A DNA stretch of 64,000 bases from Azoarcus sp. TTM-91 (GTDB taxonomy: Bacteria; Pseudomonadota; Gammaproteobacteria; Burkholderiales; Rhodocyclaceae): NCBI RefSeq assembly GCF_012911025.1, contig NZ_WUEI01000008.1, positions 1 through 64,000 of the forward strand. The letters are read 5' to 3'. Below the pieces are notes generated by a model. That model was not told the DNA's origin and did no database searches. It worked only from the letters and a program-made list of their open reading frames with translations. Shown here in pieces: positions 6,910 to 17,900 of this stretch; positions within the stretch are counted from its first letter, which is position 1; each line of letters starts with the position of its first letter. Both the position numbers and the translations under genes were made by a program.

Positions 6910-7443
6910 GTGCCCGAAACCGCCATGCTGGTCCTGCGCGATCTGCTGCTGTTGCGCTACGGCGACCTGAAGCGCCGGCTGACGCGGCGCCTCGGCTGTA
7001 CCGAGCTGGCGGGCGACGCCCTGCAGGACACCTGGCTGCGACTGGAGAGCCGCGAGCCGGTGGAAAACCTGCGCGACCCGGTGGCCTACCTGATGCGGAC
7101 CGCCATCAACGCCGCCTACGATCAGCAGCGCAACCAGACCCGCCTCGTCTCCGCCAGCGAGATCGAGGCCGTGCTGGAAGACGAGCCGGACGGCGCCCCC
7201 GGCCCGGCGGAAACCGTGGCCGCCCGCGCCGAGCTGGAGGCGCTGATGGCCGCGATGGAGCGCCTGCCGGAGCGCCGGCGCCAGATCCTGGTGATGGTGC
7301 GCTGGGAGCACCTGCCGCAGCGCGAAGTGGCGGAACGTCTGGGCGTTTCCCTGCGCACGGTGGAGCAGGAACTGAAGAAAGCACACGACTACTGCGCCTC
7401 GCGTCTCGGCCGGTCGTCGGCAAGGCAGGCCGAAGGCGAGTGA
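6910..7443 (+). CDS. FecI-type ECF sigma factor, VreI-like
   Basis: A 177-residue ECF sigma factor. Region 2 (residues ~8-75) includes LGCTELAGDALQDTWLRLES and VAYLMRTAINAAYDQQRN. Region 4 (~110-165) includes LPERRRQILVMVRWEHLPQR and the helix-turn-helix EVAERLGVSLRTVEQELKKA. The annotated start is GTG at 6910, giving MPETAMLVLR; an ATG at 6925 is the alternative. It should direct RNA polymerase to promoters of this locus once the VreA-like sensor releases it from the FecR-type protein encoded next. The iron-uptake role of FecI is not implied; the phosphate-linked neighbours argue for a VreI role. Confidence 0.85.
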   Translation: MPETAMLVLRDLLLLRYGDLKRRLTRRLGCTELAGDALQDTWLRLESREPVENLRDPVAYLMRTAINAAYDQQRNQTRLVSASEIEAVLEDEPDGAPGPAETVAARAELEALMAAMERLPERRRQILVMVRWEHLPQREVAERLGVSLRTVEQELKKAHDYCASRLGRSSARQAEGE

Positions 7444-7553
7444 TGGATATGCGGTTTTTGCGCCGTGGATACGTCCGTATATTAAGCGCTGATGACAAGG
7501 GCGGGCGGCAGCGCAGGGGCGCTGTGCCGGCAGCCGGGCGTTGAAGGCGGGGC

Positions 7554-8606
7554 ATGGCAATGGACACATCCGGCGAAGGTCGGCAGACGGATCGGAAAGC
7601 CGGGGAGGGCGCGCAAGCCTCCCCCGGCGGCAATGCCTTTGCGCCCGGCAACGAAGCCGGCGGCGACGGCCAGCTGCTGCGCGAGGCGCAGGTCTGGCTG
7701 CGCCGCCTCACCTCCGGCAGCGCCACCCAGCTGGATCTGCAGGGCTTCACCCGCTGGCGCGGCCAGAGCGAGGCCCACCGGGCCGCCTTCGCCGAAGCCA
7801 AGCGGGTGTGGAAGCTGATGGAGCCGGCGCTGGAGCAGGTGCTGGTGCGCGCTGCCGCCAGCGAAGCCGCGCGGCGGCCGCGCAACTGGCAGCGGCGAGC
7901 CTTCCTCGGTGGCCTGGCCGGTGCCGCCGGCGCGGCCGGCCTGGCGGTGGTGAACACGCCGCTGCTCCTATCCCTGGACGAATGGCAGGCCGACTACCGC
8001 ACCCGCACCGGCGAGCAGAAGCGGCTGGTGCTGGCCGGCGACGTGCCGGTGGCGCTGAATACCCAAACGGCGCTGAGCCGGCGCGATGAAGGCGGCGAAA
8101 CCGTCGGCTTCAACCTCATCAGCGGCGAAACCGTGGTGGATGCGCGCAAGGCCACCCGCCCCTTCCGGGTCGAGGCCGGCGTCGGCCGCATCCAGGGCGT
8201 GGATGCCCGCTTCCAGGTCAGCCACCTGGATGGCGTGAGCTGCGTCACCTGCCTGGAAGGGCTGCTGCAGGTGGATCACCCCAGCGGCCGCAGCCTGCTC
8301 AATGCCCGCCAGCAACTCTCCTACGACGCCGGCGCGCTGCGCAGCGTCGCCACGGTGGATCCGGACGAGATCTCAGCCTGGCAGGACGGCGTGCTGGTGT
8401 TCCGGCAGATGCCGCTGGCCAGGGTGATCGACGAGATCAACCGCTATCGCCCCGGTCGGGTGGTGCTGTGGGCGACCCAGCTCGCCGGCCGCGAGGTCAG
8501 CGGCCGCTTCCCGGTGGCCGAGCTGGAGACCGCGCTGGTGCAGATCGAACGCTCCTACCAGCTCGCCGCCCGCCGCCTGCCGGGCGGATTGCTCATTCTC
8601 AGTTGA
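7554..8606 (+). CDS. FecR-type anti-sigma factor, VreR-like
   Basis: 350 residues. An N-terminal cytoplasmic sigma-binding region (DUF4880-like, ~40-95: WLRRLTSGSATQLDLQGFTR) is followed by a membrane segment at ~115-140 preceded by RRAFLGG, a twin-arginine-like motif. Next comes the periplasmic FecR domain (~145-265) and a C-terminal region (~280-350) containing PLARVIDEINRYRPGRVVL that usually contacts the STN domain of the sensor. The E. coli FecR family includes Tat-exported members, so the RR is worth noting. A 110-base gap separates it from the sigma gene and contains TATATT at 7478-7483, so it may have its own weak promoter. It is the only FecR in the window, though two FecI-type sigmas are present. 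Confidence 0.85.
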   Translation: MAMDTSGEGRQTDRKAGEGAQASPGGNAFAPGNEAGGDGQLLREAQVWLRRLTSGSATQLDLQGFTRWRGQSEAHRAAFAEAKRVWKLMEPALEQVLVRAAASEAARRPRNWQRRAFLGGLAGAAGAAGLAVVNTPLLLSLDEWQADYRTRTGEQKRLVLAGDVPVALNTQTALSRRDEGGETVGFNLISGETVVDARKATRPFRVEAGVGRIQGVDARFQVSHLDGVSCVTCLEGLLQVDHPSGRSLLNARQQLSYDAGALRSVATVDPDEISAWQDGVLVFRQMPLARVIDEINRYRPGRVVLWATQLAGREVSGRFPVAELETALVQIERSYQLAARRLPGGLLILS

Positions 8607-8953
8607 GGCGGAAGCCGCAGGGCGGACTCGATGGACCCGGCGGAAAAGCGCAGGGCATCGGACCCGGCGGGTGGTGCGCCGCGCGTTTTCCGATCCTGGC
8701 CGCGCGCCAGCGGAAGGCGGTTGCTGCCGCAGTGGCGGACCGCGCCCGGCCGGCGGCGGCGCCTGCGCGCCCGGCCGAATGGCGACGCCTCCGGATTCGA
8801 AAGCCGCGAAGTGCCGTCGATGAATGCAGTCGAAAAAAGTGTTGTGGGTTTTGCTTCGCCGATCAGTCTCCTCAGTAGCGGACCTGCGCGCCCGGTTTTT
8901 CCGGGCGTCGCGCAGGCGTCCCGATATCGACTCGAATCGTTGCTGAGGATCGG
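8607..8953 (+). promoter_or_regulatory. Upstream region of the giant exoprotein gene
   Basis: 347 bases without a gene. An A-rich GAAAAAAG near 8832-8839 is followed by a TTGTGGGTTTTGC stretch. It is the most AT-rich part of the region and the likeliest place for the promoter, perhaps an ECF promoter, but no consensus can be applied with confidence. A long hairpin follows at 8883-8916. No terminator with a T-run was found after the FecR gene. Confidence 0.4.
8883..8916 (+). promoter_or_regulatory. 13-bp 5'-leader hairpin before the giant exoprotein
   Basis: CCTGCG pairs with CGCAGG, and CGCCCGG pairs with CCGGGCG, around a TTTTT loop with a 3-base bulge on the 3' arm. It ends 37 bases before the ATG. 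With T in the loop and none after the stem, it is not a terminator on either strand. A role in mRNA stability or translation control is inference. Confidence 0.5.
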
Positions 8954-11900
8954 ATGAATACACAGGAGCACAGCAGCCGCAGGATCGTCGGACGCATGTC
9001 CTTCAGCCTGCGCCTCTCCCCCCTGGCGAGTGCGGTGGCACTCGCGCTGGCCGCCGGCGGCATGGGCCAGGCTTATGCGCAGCAAGCCTTCAGCCCGGCC
9101 TGGTTCGCTAACAAGGGCGCAATCCAGAGCAATGCCGCGGCCACCGGCCGGCTGCCCAATGGCGCCCCGGCGTCCACGCTGACCAATCCCCTCGCCCAGC
9201 AGCAACGCGCCCGCGACGAGTTGAAGACCTCCATAGGCAACCTCGGCCTCGCCGCTCAGGCCATTGCCCTGCAGCAGGCGCAGCAGGCCGCCGCCCGCCA
9301 GGCGGCCCTGCGCGCCGGCGGCAGCGTGCCCGACGGCCTTGGCGCCGGCGGTCTCGAGATCGACAGCAACAGCCTCACCGCCGGCTGGCTCAACGCCAAG
9401 GCGCCGGTGCAGACGGTGGCCGACGGCAAGACCACGGTGCGCATCGAGCAGACCGCGGACAAGGCCATCCTCAACTGGGAAACCTTCAATGTCGGCCGCA
9501 ACACCACCGTCGCCTTCGATCAGCAGGCGAGCTGGTCGGTGCTCAACCGGGTGACCGATCCGCTGGCGCGTCCCAGCCAGATCCTGGGCCAGATCCAGGC
9601 CCCGGGCACGGTGATGATCATCAACCGCAACGGCGTGGTGTTCTCCGGCGGCAGCCAGGTGAACCTACGCAACCTGGTGGCCTCGGCCGTCGGCATGAGC
9701 GACGCCCAGTTCAACAAGGGCCTGTTCAGCGAAGCCCAGGGCAGCGCTCACATTCCCACCTTCGCCAATGACCTCAGCTCCACCGCCAGCAGCTTCGCCT
9801 ACGGCGCGGCCACCGGCAGCGTGGTGGTCGAAGCCGGGGCGACGATCAGCACGCAGAAACCCAGCTCCGTCACCGAAGGCGGCGGCTACGTGCTGCTGCT
9901 GGGCAAGGAAGCGCACAACGCCGGCGAGATCATCACCGCCAGCGGCCAGACGGTGCTGGCGGCCGGCGATGCCTTCATCATCACCAAGGGGCTGGCGAGC
10001 GACGCCAACATCAACTCCACTACCCGCGGCAACGTGGTGACGGCGCTGACCCAGGCCGGCTCCGAGGCGGGGCTGGCGTCCAACTCCGGCCTCATCACCG
10101 CGACCACGGGCGACATCACCCTTACCGGCCGCGACGTGCGCCAGCAGGGCGTGGCCGTCGCCACCACCTCGGTCCACACCCGCGGCACCATCCACCTGAA
10201 CAACGCCGCCGGCGATGCCACCGGCAAGATCACGCTGGACGACGACAGCGTGACCGCCATCGTCCTCGACGAAGCCGCCGCCACCACGCTGGACGCGCAG
10301 CGCGAAACCCTAATCAAGGATTCCGACAAACTCGGCGACGGCGTTGCCCACCGCCGCGACCAGTCGCTGGTGCTCATCGACACCGCCGGTGCGGTGAATT
10401 TCAACACCGGCAGCCTCACGCTCGCCACCGGCGGCCAGATCCTGGTCAACGCCGCCGACAGCGAAGTGAAGGCGGGCGCCACGCTGGATGTCTCCGGCGC
10501 GGTCGGCGTCCGGGTGGCGATGGAGAGCAACAACGTCCTGGTCAACGTCCAGGGCAACGAGCAGCGCGACGCCTCGGTCAACCGCGACGACAAGAGCCTG
10601 AACAACAAGGATATCTGGATCGACCGGCGTGACCTGGTGTTCGTGCCGGCCGGCACCAACGGTTACGAAACCGACCGCTGGTACACCGCCGGCGGCCTGC
10701 TGGAGGTGGGCGGCTACCTCGGCATCACCGGCCACGGCGTGGGCGAGTGGATGGCACAGGGCGGCACCGTGCAGTTCAGCGGCGGCAAGGTGAGCAGCCG
10801 CGCGGGCAGTCTCATTAACCTCGCTGGCGGCACCCTGGACGTACAGACCGGTTATGTGAGCCAGACCTACCTCAAGGGCGCCGACGGCCGCATCTACAAC
10901 GCCTCGAACGCGCCGGGCGATCTGCGCTACACCGGCCTGTACCGGGGTTACGAGGCGGAGTTCGCGCGCTGGGGCGTCACCGAGACCTATGCCAACCCGC
11001 TGATCCTGCGCGACAAGCGCCTGGAGAACGGCTACACCGTGGGCCGCGACGCCGGCCGGCTGGTGATCGCCACCCAGAACGCGACACTGGAAGGCAGCCT
11101 GGACACCACGGTGTTCCAGGGCACGCGCCAGACGCGGGCGCGCGACACCGCGCTCGACGGCTACCAGCAGGCGCAGACGGCGGTGGCGCAGCGCGGCCAG
11201 CTCATCATCGGCAGCTGGATGCCGATCTATGAAGCCGAGGCCGGCCAGCTGCGCTATAGCCCGGCGGCGACGGTGGACGACGTCACCATAGGCAACACCG
11301 CCGGCAGCGGCGTGGGCGGCAGCGCCAGCCATGTGGCGCTCGACAGCGACTGGCTCAACTCGCTGGAGCTGGGCGAGCTGCAGGTCTACGCGCGCCGCGG
11401 CATCAGCGTGGACGAAGCGCTGGCGCTTTCGAATGGCGGCACCCTGGCGCTGCACGCCACCCAGGTGGACGTGAATGCCGACCTCATCGCGCACGGCGGC
11501 AGCATCGCGCTGGGCAACCTGGTGGAGCGCAAGGCGGGCAGCGGTGCGCAGTGGGTGGAAGCGCCCATCCTGCCTTTCACCCCCACCGGCTATGCCGAAC
11601 GTGTGCGCGTGGGCGACGGCGTGACACTGGATGCCAGCGGCGTGTGGAACAACCTGCGCCTGGACGCCGCCGACATCTCCGGCCTGCCCTTCATCCACGG
11701 CGGTAGCGTCTCGCTGCGCAGCAACGGCAACATCGAACTGCGCAGCGGCAGCCTGATCGACGTCTCGTCGGGTGCCACCCTGGGCGAGAACGGCAAGTTC
11801 ACCGGCGGGCGCGGCGGCAACGTCACCCTGGGCGCGGGCATGCAGGGCGGCTCCGGGCTGGTGCAGCTGGACGGCGAAATCCGCGGCCATGGCGTCAAGG

Positions 11901-14900
11901 GCGGCGGTGCGCTGCTCATCGACCACGGCACGCTGGTGAGCATAGGCGGCTCCGCCGCCCAGGCGGTCGAGGACCTGCCGGCCGGCACGGTGAGCGAACT
12001 GCCGCTGCGGCTGGCGGGGGACTATGTGGTGCAGCCAGGCGAAACCATTCCGCTCAGCTTCAGCATCACCCGCAGCGTGATCGCGCCCGGCCAGGCGGTG
12101 CAGGTGGGTCAGGGGCCGATGGTCAGCAGCACCAATCCGCTGACCCTGCAGGCCGATTGGCTGTTGCCGGGCACGGTGATGTCCGGCGGCATCTATCACC
12201 ACGCCGGCGCCACGCTACCGGCCGGCAGCGTGGTGACTGACATGTCGTCCCTGCCGATTGGTTACTTGGTGCCGGCCGCGGTATTCCCCAACGGTATCCC
12301 GGTCAACCCGGTAACCACCGCCTACACCGCGGGCACCGTGGCCGCTGCCACGCTGATCATTCCGGCCGGCACCCGCATCCCGGCGGGCGCCACCATGCCG
12401 GTCACCGTGGCGGTGCAACCCTTCCTCGAACTCGATCAGACGCTGTTCCAGTCCGGCTTCTCCAGCTATTCGGTGCAGGGCCGCGACGGCGTGCGCATGG
12501 CCGATGGCACCCAGCTGGCGGTGACCATGCCGGTGCTCACCCTCGATCCGGATGCCGCGCGTGCGCTGCCTACCGGCGAGGCAACCTCCCGCGCGCTGTC
12601 CGTGTGGCTGCCGCCGCTGCAGCAGGACGATGCCAAGCGCGGTGAGGTATCGCCGCGCGGCGGCGCCAGCCTCACACTCACCGCCGGCTCGGTGTACGCA
12701 CGCGGCGATTTCACAATGGGCGAGGGCAGCCGCATCGAGGTCGATCCCGGCCGTTCCATCACCCTCGAGGGCAACAGCCAGATCACGCTGGACGGCACGC
12801 TGCTGGCGCGCGGTGGCCGTATCTCTGTGCTGGATGGCGACTTCGGCATGGGCGTGGACGCTAACCTGCCGCAGGGCACGCCGAACGCGCGCTCGCTGTG
12901 GGTGGGCGAGCATGCGCTGCTCGACGTCTCCGGCCTGGCCTTCACCTCGGTGGCGGCCGATGGCCGCGCCATCGGCCAGGTGCTGGACGGCGGCACCATC
13001 GAACTGGGAGGCCGGCACGACCTGCAGTCGCGCCTCATCGAGAGCTTCGGCGGTTTCCTGGTGGTGCAGGACGGCGCCCGCCTAGACGCATCCGGCACCA
13101 GCGGCACAGTCTCCCTGCCGGGTCTGGGCAACACCGTGCTGGCCAGCCACGGCGGCGCCATTGCGCTCAACGCTAACAACGGCATCTACATCGATGGCGA
13201 TCTGCAGGCCCATGCGGGCGGCGCCGGAGCCATGGGCGGCACCCTCGCGATCAACTTCGAAACGCCGGTCTATGGCCCGGTGGCGCGTTTCACCTACCTC
13301 GGGCTGGCGGTGGACGACGCGGTGCGCGTGCCGCGCGAGCTGGTGATCGAACAGCTGTATGGCGGCAGCGGCCTGGCCGCGGGCGTGCAGGCCGGCCAGA
13401 TGCACGAAAGCCTCGCCTACGGCCAGGCGCGCTATGGCGTGGATGCCATCCACGCGGGTGGTTTCGACACGGCCTCGCTGTATGTGAACGGCCTGCTCAG
13501 CTTCGACGGCGACGTCGATCTGCGCATGAACCAGGCGCTCTACCTCACCGCCAGCGCCATGAGCCTGTCGGCGGCCGCGCCGCGCGACAGCCAGGTCAAG
13601 CTTGCCGCGCCCTACCTGCGGCTGGCCGGCTCGGCCGGCCGTCAGACGCAGGACGGCACCCTGATGCCCAACCCGGTGTTCGGCAGCCAGAACACCTCGG
13701 CCGCCGGCGGCACGCTGGGCGTGCCGGAGGTCGCCGCCGACGCGAACCTGATGATGAGCGCCAGCATGGTGGACATCGTCGGCGAGGTGGGTCTGGGCGT
13801 GAGCGGCAGCATCATCCTCAACAGCGGTTCGCGCGATGTCGAGCGCGACGCCTTCGGCACGGTGCGCATCCAAAGCCAGGGCGACCTTCGCCTGCGGGAC
13901 GCCGCCTTCTACTCGCCGGGCAACACCACCCTGGCGGCGGCGCAGATCTACGGCAGCGGCAAGGTCAGCGTCGGCATCACCAGCACCGTGGACCAATGGA
14001 ACAACCGGCCGCGTGCCTTCCACCCGGACCGCTACCTCACCATAGAGCGCATGGGCACGGTCACGCCGGCCACGCCTTACAGCGTGTTCAGCAAGCTGGA
14101 GTTCTCGGCGGCGACGGTGAACCAGGGCGGGGTGATCCGCGCGCCGCTGGGCTCCATCACCCTGGGCGAGACCGGCGGCAACGGTTCCACCGGCGTAGTC
14201 AACCTGCTGCCCGGGAGCATCACCTCGGTGAGCGCCAACGGCCTGGTCATGCCCTACGGCGGCACGGCGGACGGGCTGATCTACAACTACAACGGCGCCG
14301 ACGTGCTCTACGACTCCATCGGTTTCGAGCCCAAGGTGGACTTCCAGTCGCATGCGGTGCATGCGCAGGAAGGCGCGGTAATCGACCTGTCGGGCGGCGG
14401 CGAGCTGACCGGCGCGGCCTTCCTGCAGGGCCGCGGCGGCTCCACCGACGCCCGCCTGAACCCACTGGTGCAACTGGGTGACAAGGGCTTCACCCTGCCG
14501 GGCCTGGCCACCAATCCGGTGTACGCCATCGTGCCCGGCGCGCAGGCCAACTACGCCCCGGTCGGCCTGGAAAAGGGCGCCGGCGATCCGGCCATCGGCC
14601 GCCAGATCACCATAGGCGAAGGCGTGCCGGGCCTGCCGGCGGGCACCTACACGCTGTTGCCTTCCACCTATGCGCTGCTGCCCGGCGCCTTCCGCGTCGA
14701 GCTCAACGGCCTCGCCGCCAGCGCCACCGCCTTCGGCACCACCAGCGCCATGCGCAACGGCTCGTGGAGCACCTCGGCGCGGCTGGGCATCGCCAATACC
14801 GGCGTGAGCGACACGCGCACCACGCAGATCATCCTGACCGCGGCCGACACGGTGCGCACCTACTCGCAATATAACGAGACCAGCTACGCCGAGTTCGCCA

Positions 14901-17900
14901 TCGAGCGCGCGCTGCGCGAGGGCGTGCCGCGCCCGCTGCTGGAGCGCGACGGCAAGGCGATCAACCTGCAGCTGAACACGCCGGCCGCGGTCGGCTCCTT
15001 CGGCCTGCCGCAACTGGTGTTCGACTCCACCGTGCTGGGCAAGCCGGCCGACGGCGGCTACGGCACGGTCGCGCGCCTGATCAATGCCTCGGACTACGAG
15101 ATCCTGGGCACTGGCGCCGCGCCCACCGCCGGTTATGGCGGGGTGTCGGTGCACGCCGACACGCTCAACACCATAGGCGCGTCGCGACTGGAGATCGGCG
15201 GCATGCTGAGCTCCAACTACATGAACCAGAACACCGGCTCGCTGCAGAACGCCAACGTCATCAGCATCGGCGGCCGGACCGGGAACATCGTGCTGCGAGA
15301 GGGCGCGCTGCTGCGGGCGGCCGACGTGTTCCTGATCAGCGGCCGTACCGACGGCGGCATCACGCTGGAGCAGGGTTCGGGCATCAGCACGCTGGGCATG
15401 GGCGAGTCCTCCTACACCGCGGGCCAGGGCTACATCCACACGCCTGGCAGTAACTCGGTGCTGGCGCTGTCCAACGGCCAGCTGGAAATGCTGCCGCCGA
15501 CCGCGCCCAACGCCAACAGCCCGCTGGACGGCGCCGGCGCCATCGAGATCGGCGTGTGCGCAACGGGCGTGGCCTGCAGCGGCAACACGCTGCTGTATTC
15601 GGAAGGCACCATCGCCACCTCCACCGACAACCGCTTTGTGCTGGGCGACACCGTGCGCTACGGCACGCGCAACCTGTCGCTGGCGCTGGGCGGCATCAAC
15701 GTCGGCAGCGCCGAGGCGCTGGCGGCCGTGGCGGCCAGCGGCGCGCTGCCTTCGGGCATGACGCTCAACCAGCAGGTGATCGACCGCTTGCTGCTGGGCG
15801 ACACCAGTGCCGGCACACCGGCGCTCGAAGCGCTGTCCTTCACTGCACGCGAGTCGGTCAATTTCTTTGGCGACGTCACCCTTTCCACCTACAACCCGGA
15901 AACCGGCAAATCGGCGCTGCAGCGCCTGGTGCTGGCCACGCCCGCCATCTACGGCTACGGCGATGCGGATTCGGTGGCGCGCATCCACACCGACACGCTG
16001 ATCTGGACCGGCGCGCTCACGCCCGCCGGCGCGGTGGTGGCCGGTGGCCCGGGCACCGGCTCGGGCAAGCTCGTGGTCGATGCGCGCGAGGTGGTGTTCG
16101 GCTACGGCCCGCGCACGCAACCCGACACCGTGCGCAACCACGAGCGCCTGGCGCTGGGTTTCACCAGCCTGCACCTGAACGCCAGCGAGCGCGTCACCGC
16201 CACCCACAGGGGATCGCTCGCGGTATACCAGTCGCAGGGCGCCTGGGACCCGGTGGCCAAGGCTTACAGCCACAGCGGCGGCGACCTCTTCATCAGCACG
16301 CCGCTACTCACCGGCGGCGCCGGCTCGATCAACAAGATCGCCGCCGGCGGCGATATCCATGTCAGCGGCACCGGCGCGCCCGCGCCGGACAACGCGGCGC
16401 TCGCCGGATCGCTGGGCGCCGAACTGGGGTTGGACAGCCGTGGCGGCAGCCTGGTGCTCGACACCGCGGTGCTGCTGCCCAGCGGCAAGCTCAGCCTGTC
16501 GGCGCAGGACGATGTGCTGCTGGCCGATGGCTCGCAGCTCGACCTCGCCGGCCGCAAGATCGACTTCTACGAAGTCAGCAAGTACAGCTGGGGCGGCGAC
16601 GTCACCCTCGATAGCCGCGGCGGCGACGTGCGCCAGGACGAGGCCGCGCGCATCGACCTCTCCGCGCAGTACAACCGCGCCGGCAAGCTCACCGCTCAGG
16701 CTGCGCAGGGCGAGGCGGCGCTGGCCGGCCAACTGGCGGGCGGCGCCAGCGGCCACTACGACGCCGGTGGCACCCTCGTGCCCTACACGGCTGGCCGCAT
16801 CGAGGTGTACGGCAACAGCATCGCCGATTTCGCCGGCCTGAACGCCCGCCTGAACGAGGGCGGCGTGACCGGTGGCCGCAGCTTCCGCCTGGGGCAGGGC
16901 GACCTGACCCTAGGCGACGAGGTGCGCGCGCATGAAGTGAACCTGGCACTGGATGACGGCCACCTCATCGTGAATGGCCGCATCGACGCCAGCGGCGAGC
17001 AGGCCGGCAGCATCCGCCTGGCGGCGAAGGAGGGCGTGACCATCGCCGGCACCGCGGTGCTCGACACCCATGCCAGCGTGCTGCGCCGCGACAGCTACGG
17101 CAAGGTCATCGAGGCGCCCAACCGGGCGGTGATCGAGATCGATTCCGGCCGCGGCACGCTGGCCATCGCCAGCGGCGCGCGCATGGACCTGGGCGTGGCC
17201 GGCGCCGGCGCGAACTACGGCACCGTGGCGCTCAACGCGCCGCGCCTGGGCGGCAACGATGTGGACATCGACGCCGCCGGCAGCATCGCCATCACCGGCG
17301 CCAAGGCCATCCAGGTCAACGCCTTCATCACCGACGACTCGGCGACGCCGGGCACCGAGACCACCACCGACGGCAAGAGCTACCAGATCATCGACCAGGA
17401 CTACCTGGACCGCCTGGATGGCGACAGCCGTACCTTCATCAACGCCGCCCGCGCCAACGGCACGCTGATGAATGGCAAGCTCGCCGGCCTGCGCGGCTAC
17501 ACCGATGTCTTCCACCTGCGCCCCGGCGTCGAAGTGGTGGCCGACCTGTTGATCAACCCGGACGGCAACCTGCATGTCGATGGCGACATCGACCTCTCCG
17601 GCCACCGCTACGCCAGCGTCAATCCGCACACGCAGCAGACCTCGGTCCACGGCTCGGGCGAGGCGGGCGCGCTGGTGATCCGCGCCCAGGGCGATCTCGA
17701 CATCTTCGGCAGCATCAGCGATGGCTTCGACGGCAGCCGGCTGCAGACCTCGCTGGACAGCTCCGGCTGGGTGCTCACCGTGGGCCGCCAGCTCTGGGGC
17801 GGGGACGTGGTCGTACCGCATGGAGGCATGGTCACGCTCGACGCCGGCACCATCTTCAACTCCGGCCGCAGCCTCAACTACGACTTGCCCATCGCTTCCA

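Noticed and set aside
13082-16273. A 1063-residue minus-strand open frame inside the giant exoprotein, with similar ones at 10310-12202, 16910-19342 and 20387-22483
   Set aside because: They lie opposite a strongly supported TPS exoprotein, are made of Arg/Gly/His/Ala-rich low-complexity sequence, have no recognisable domains, and arise because GC-rich third positions suppress stops on the other strand.
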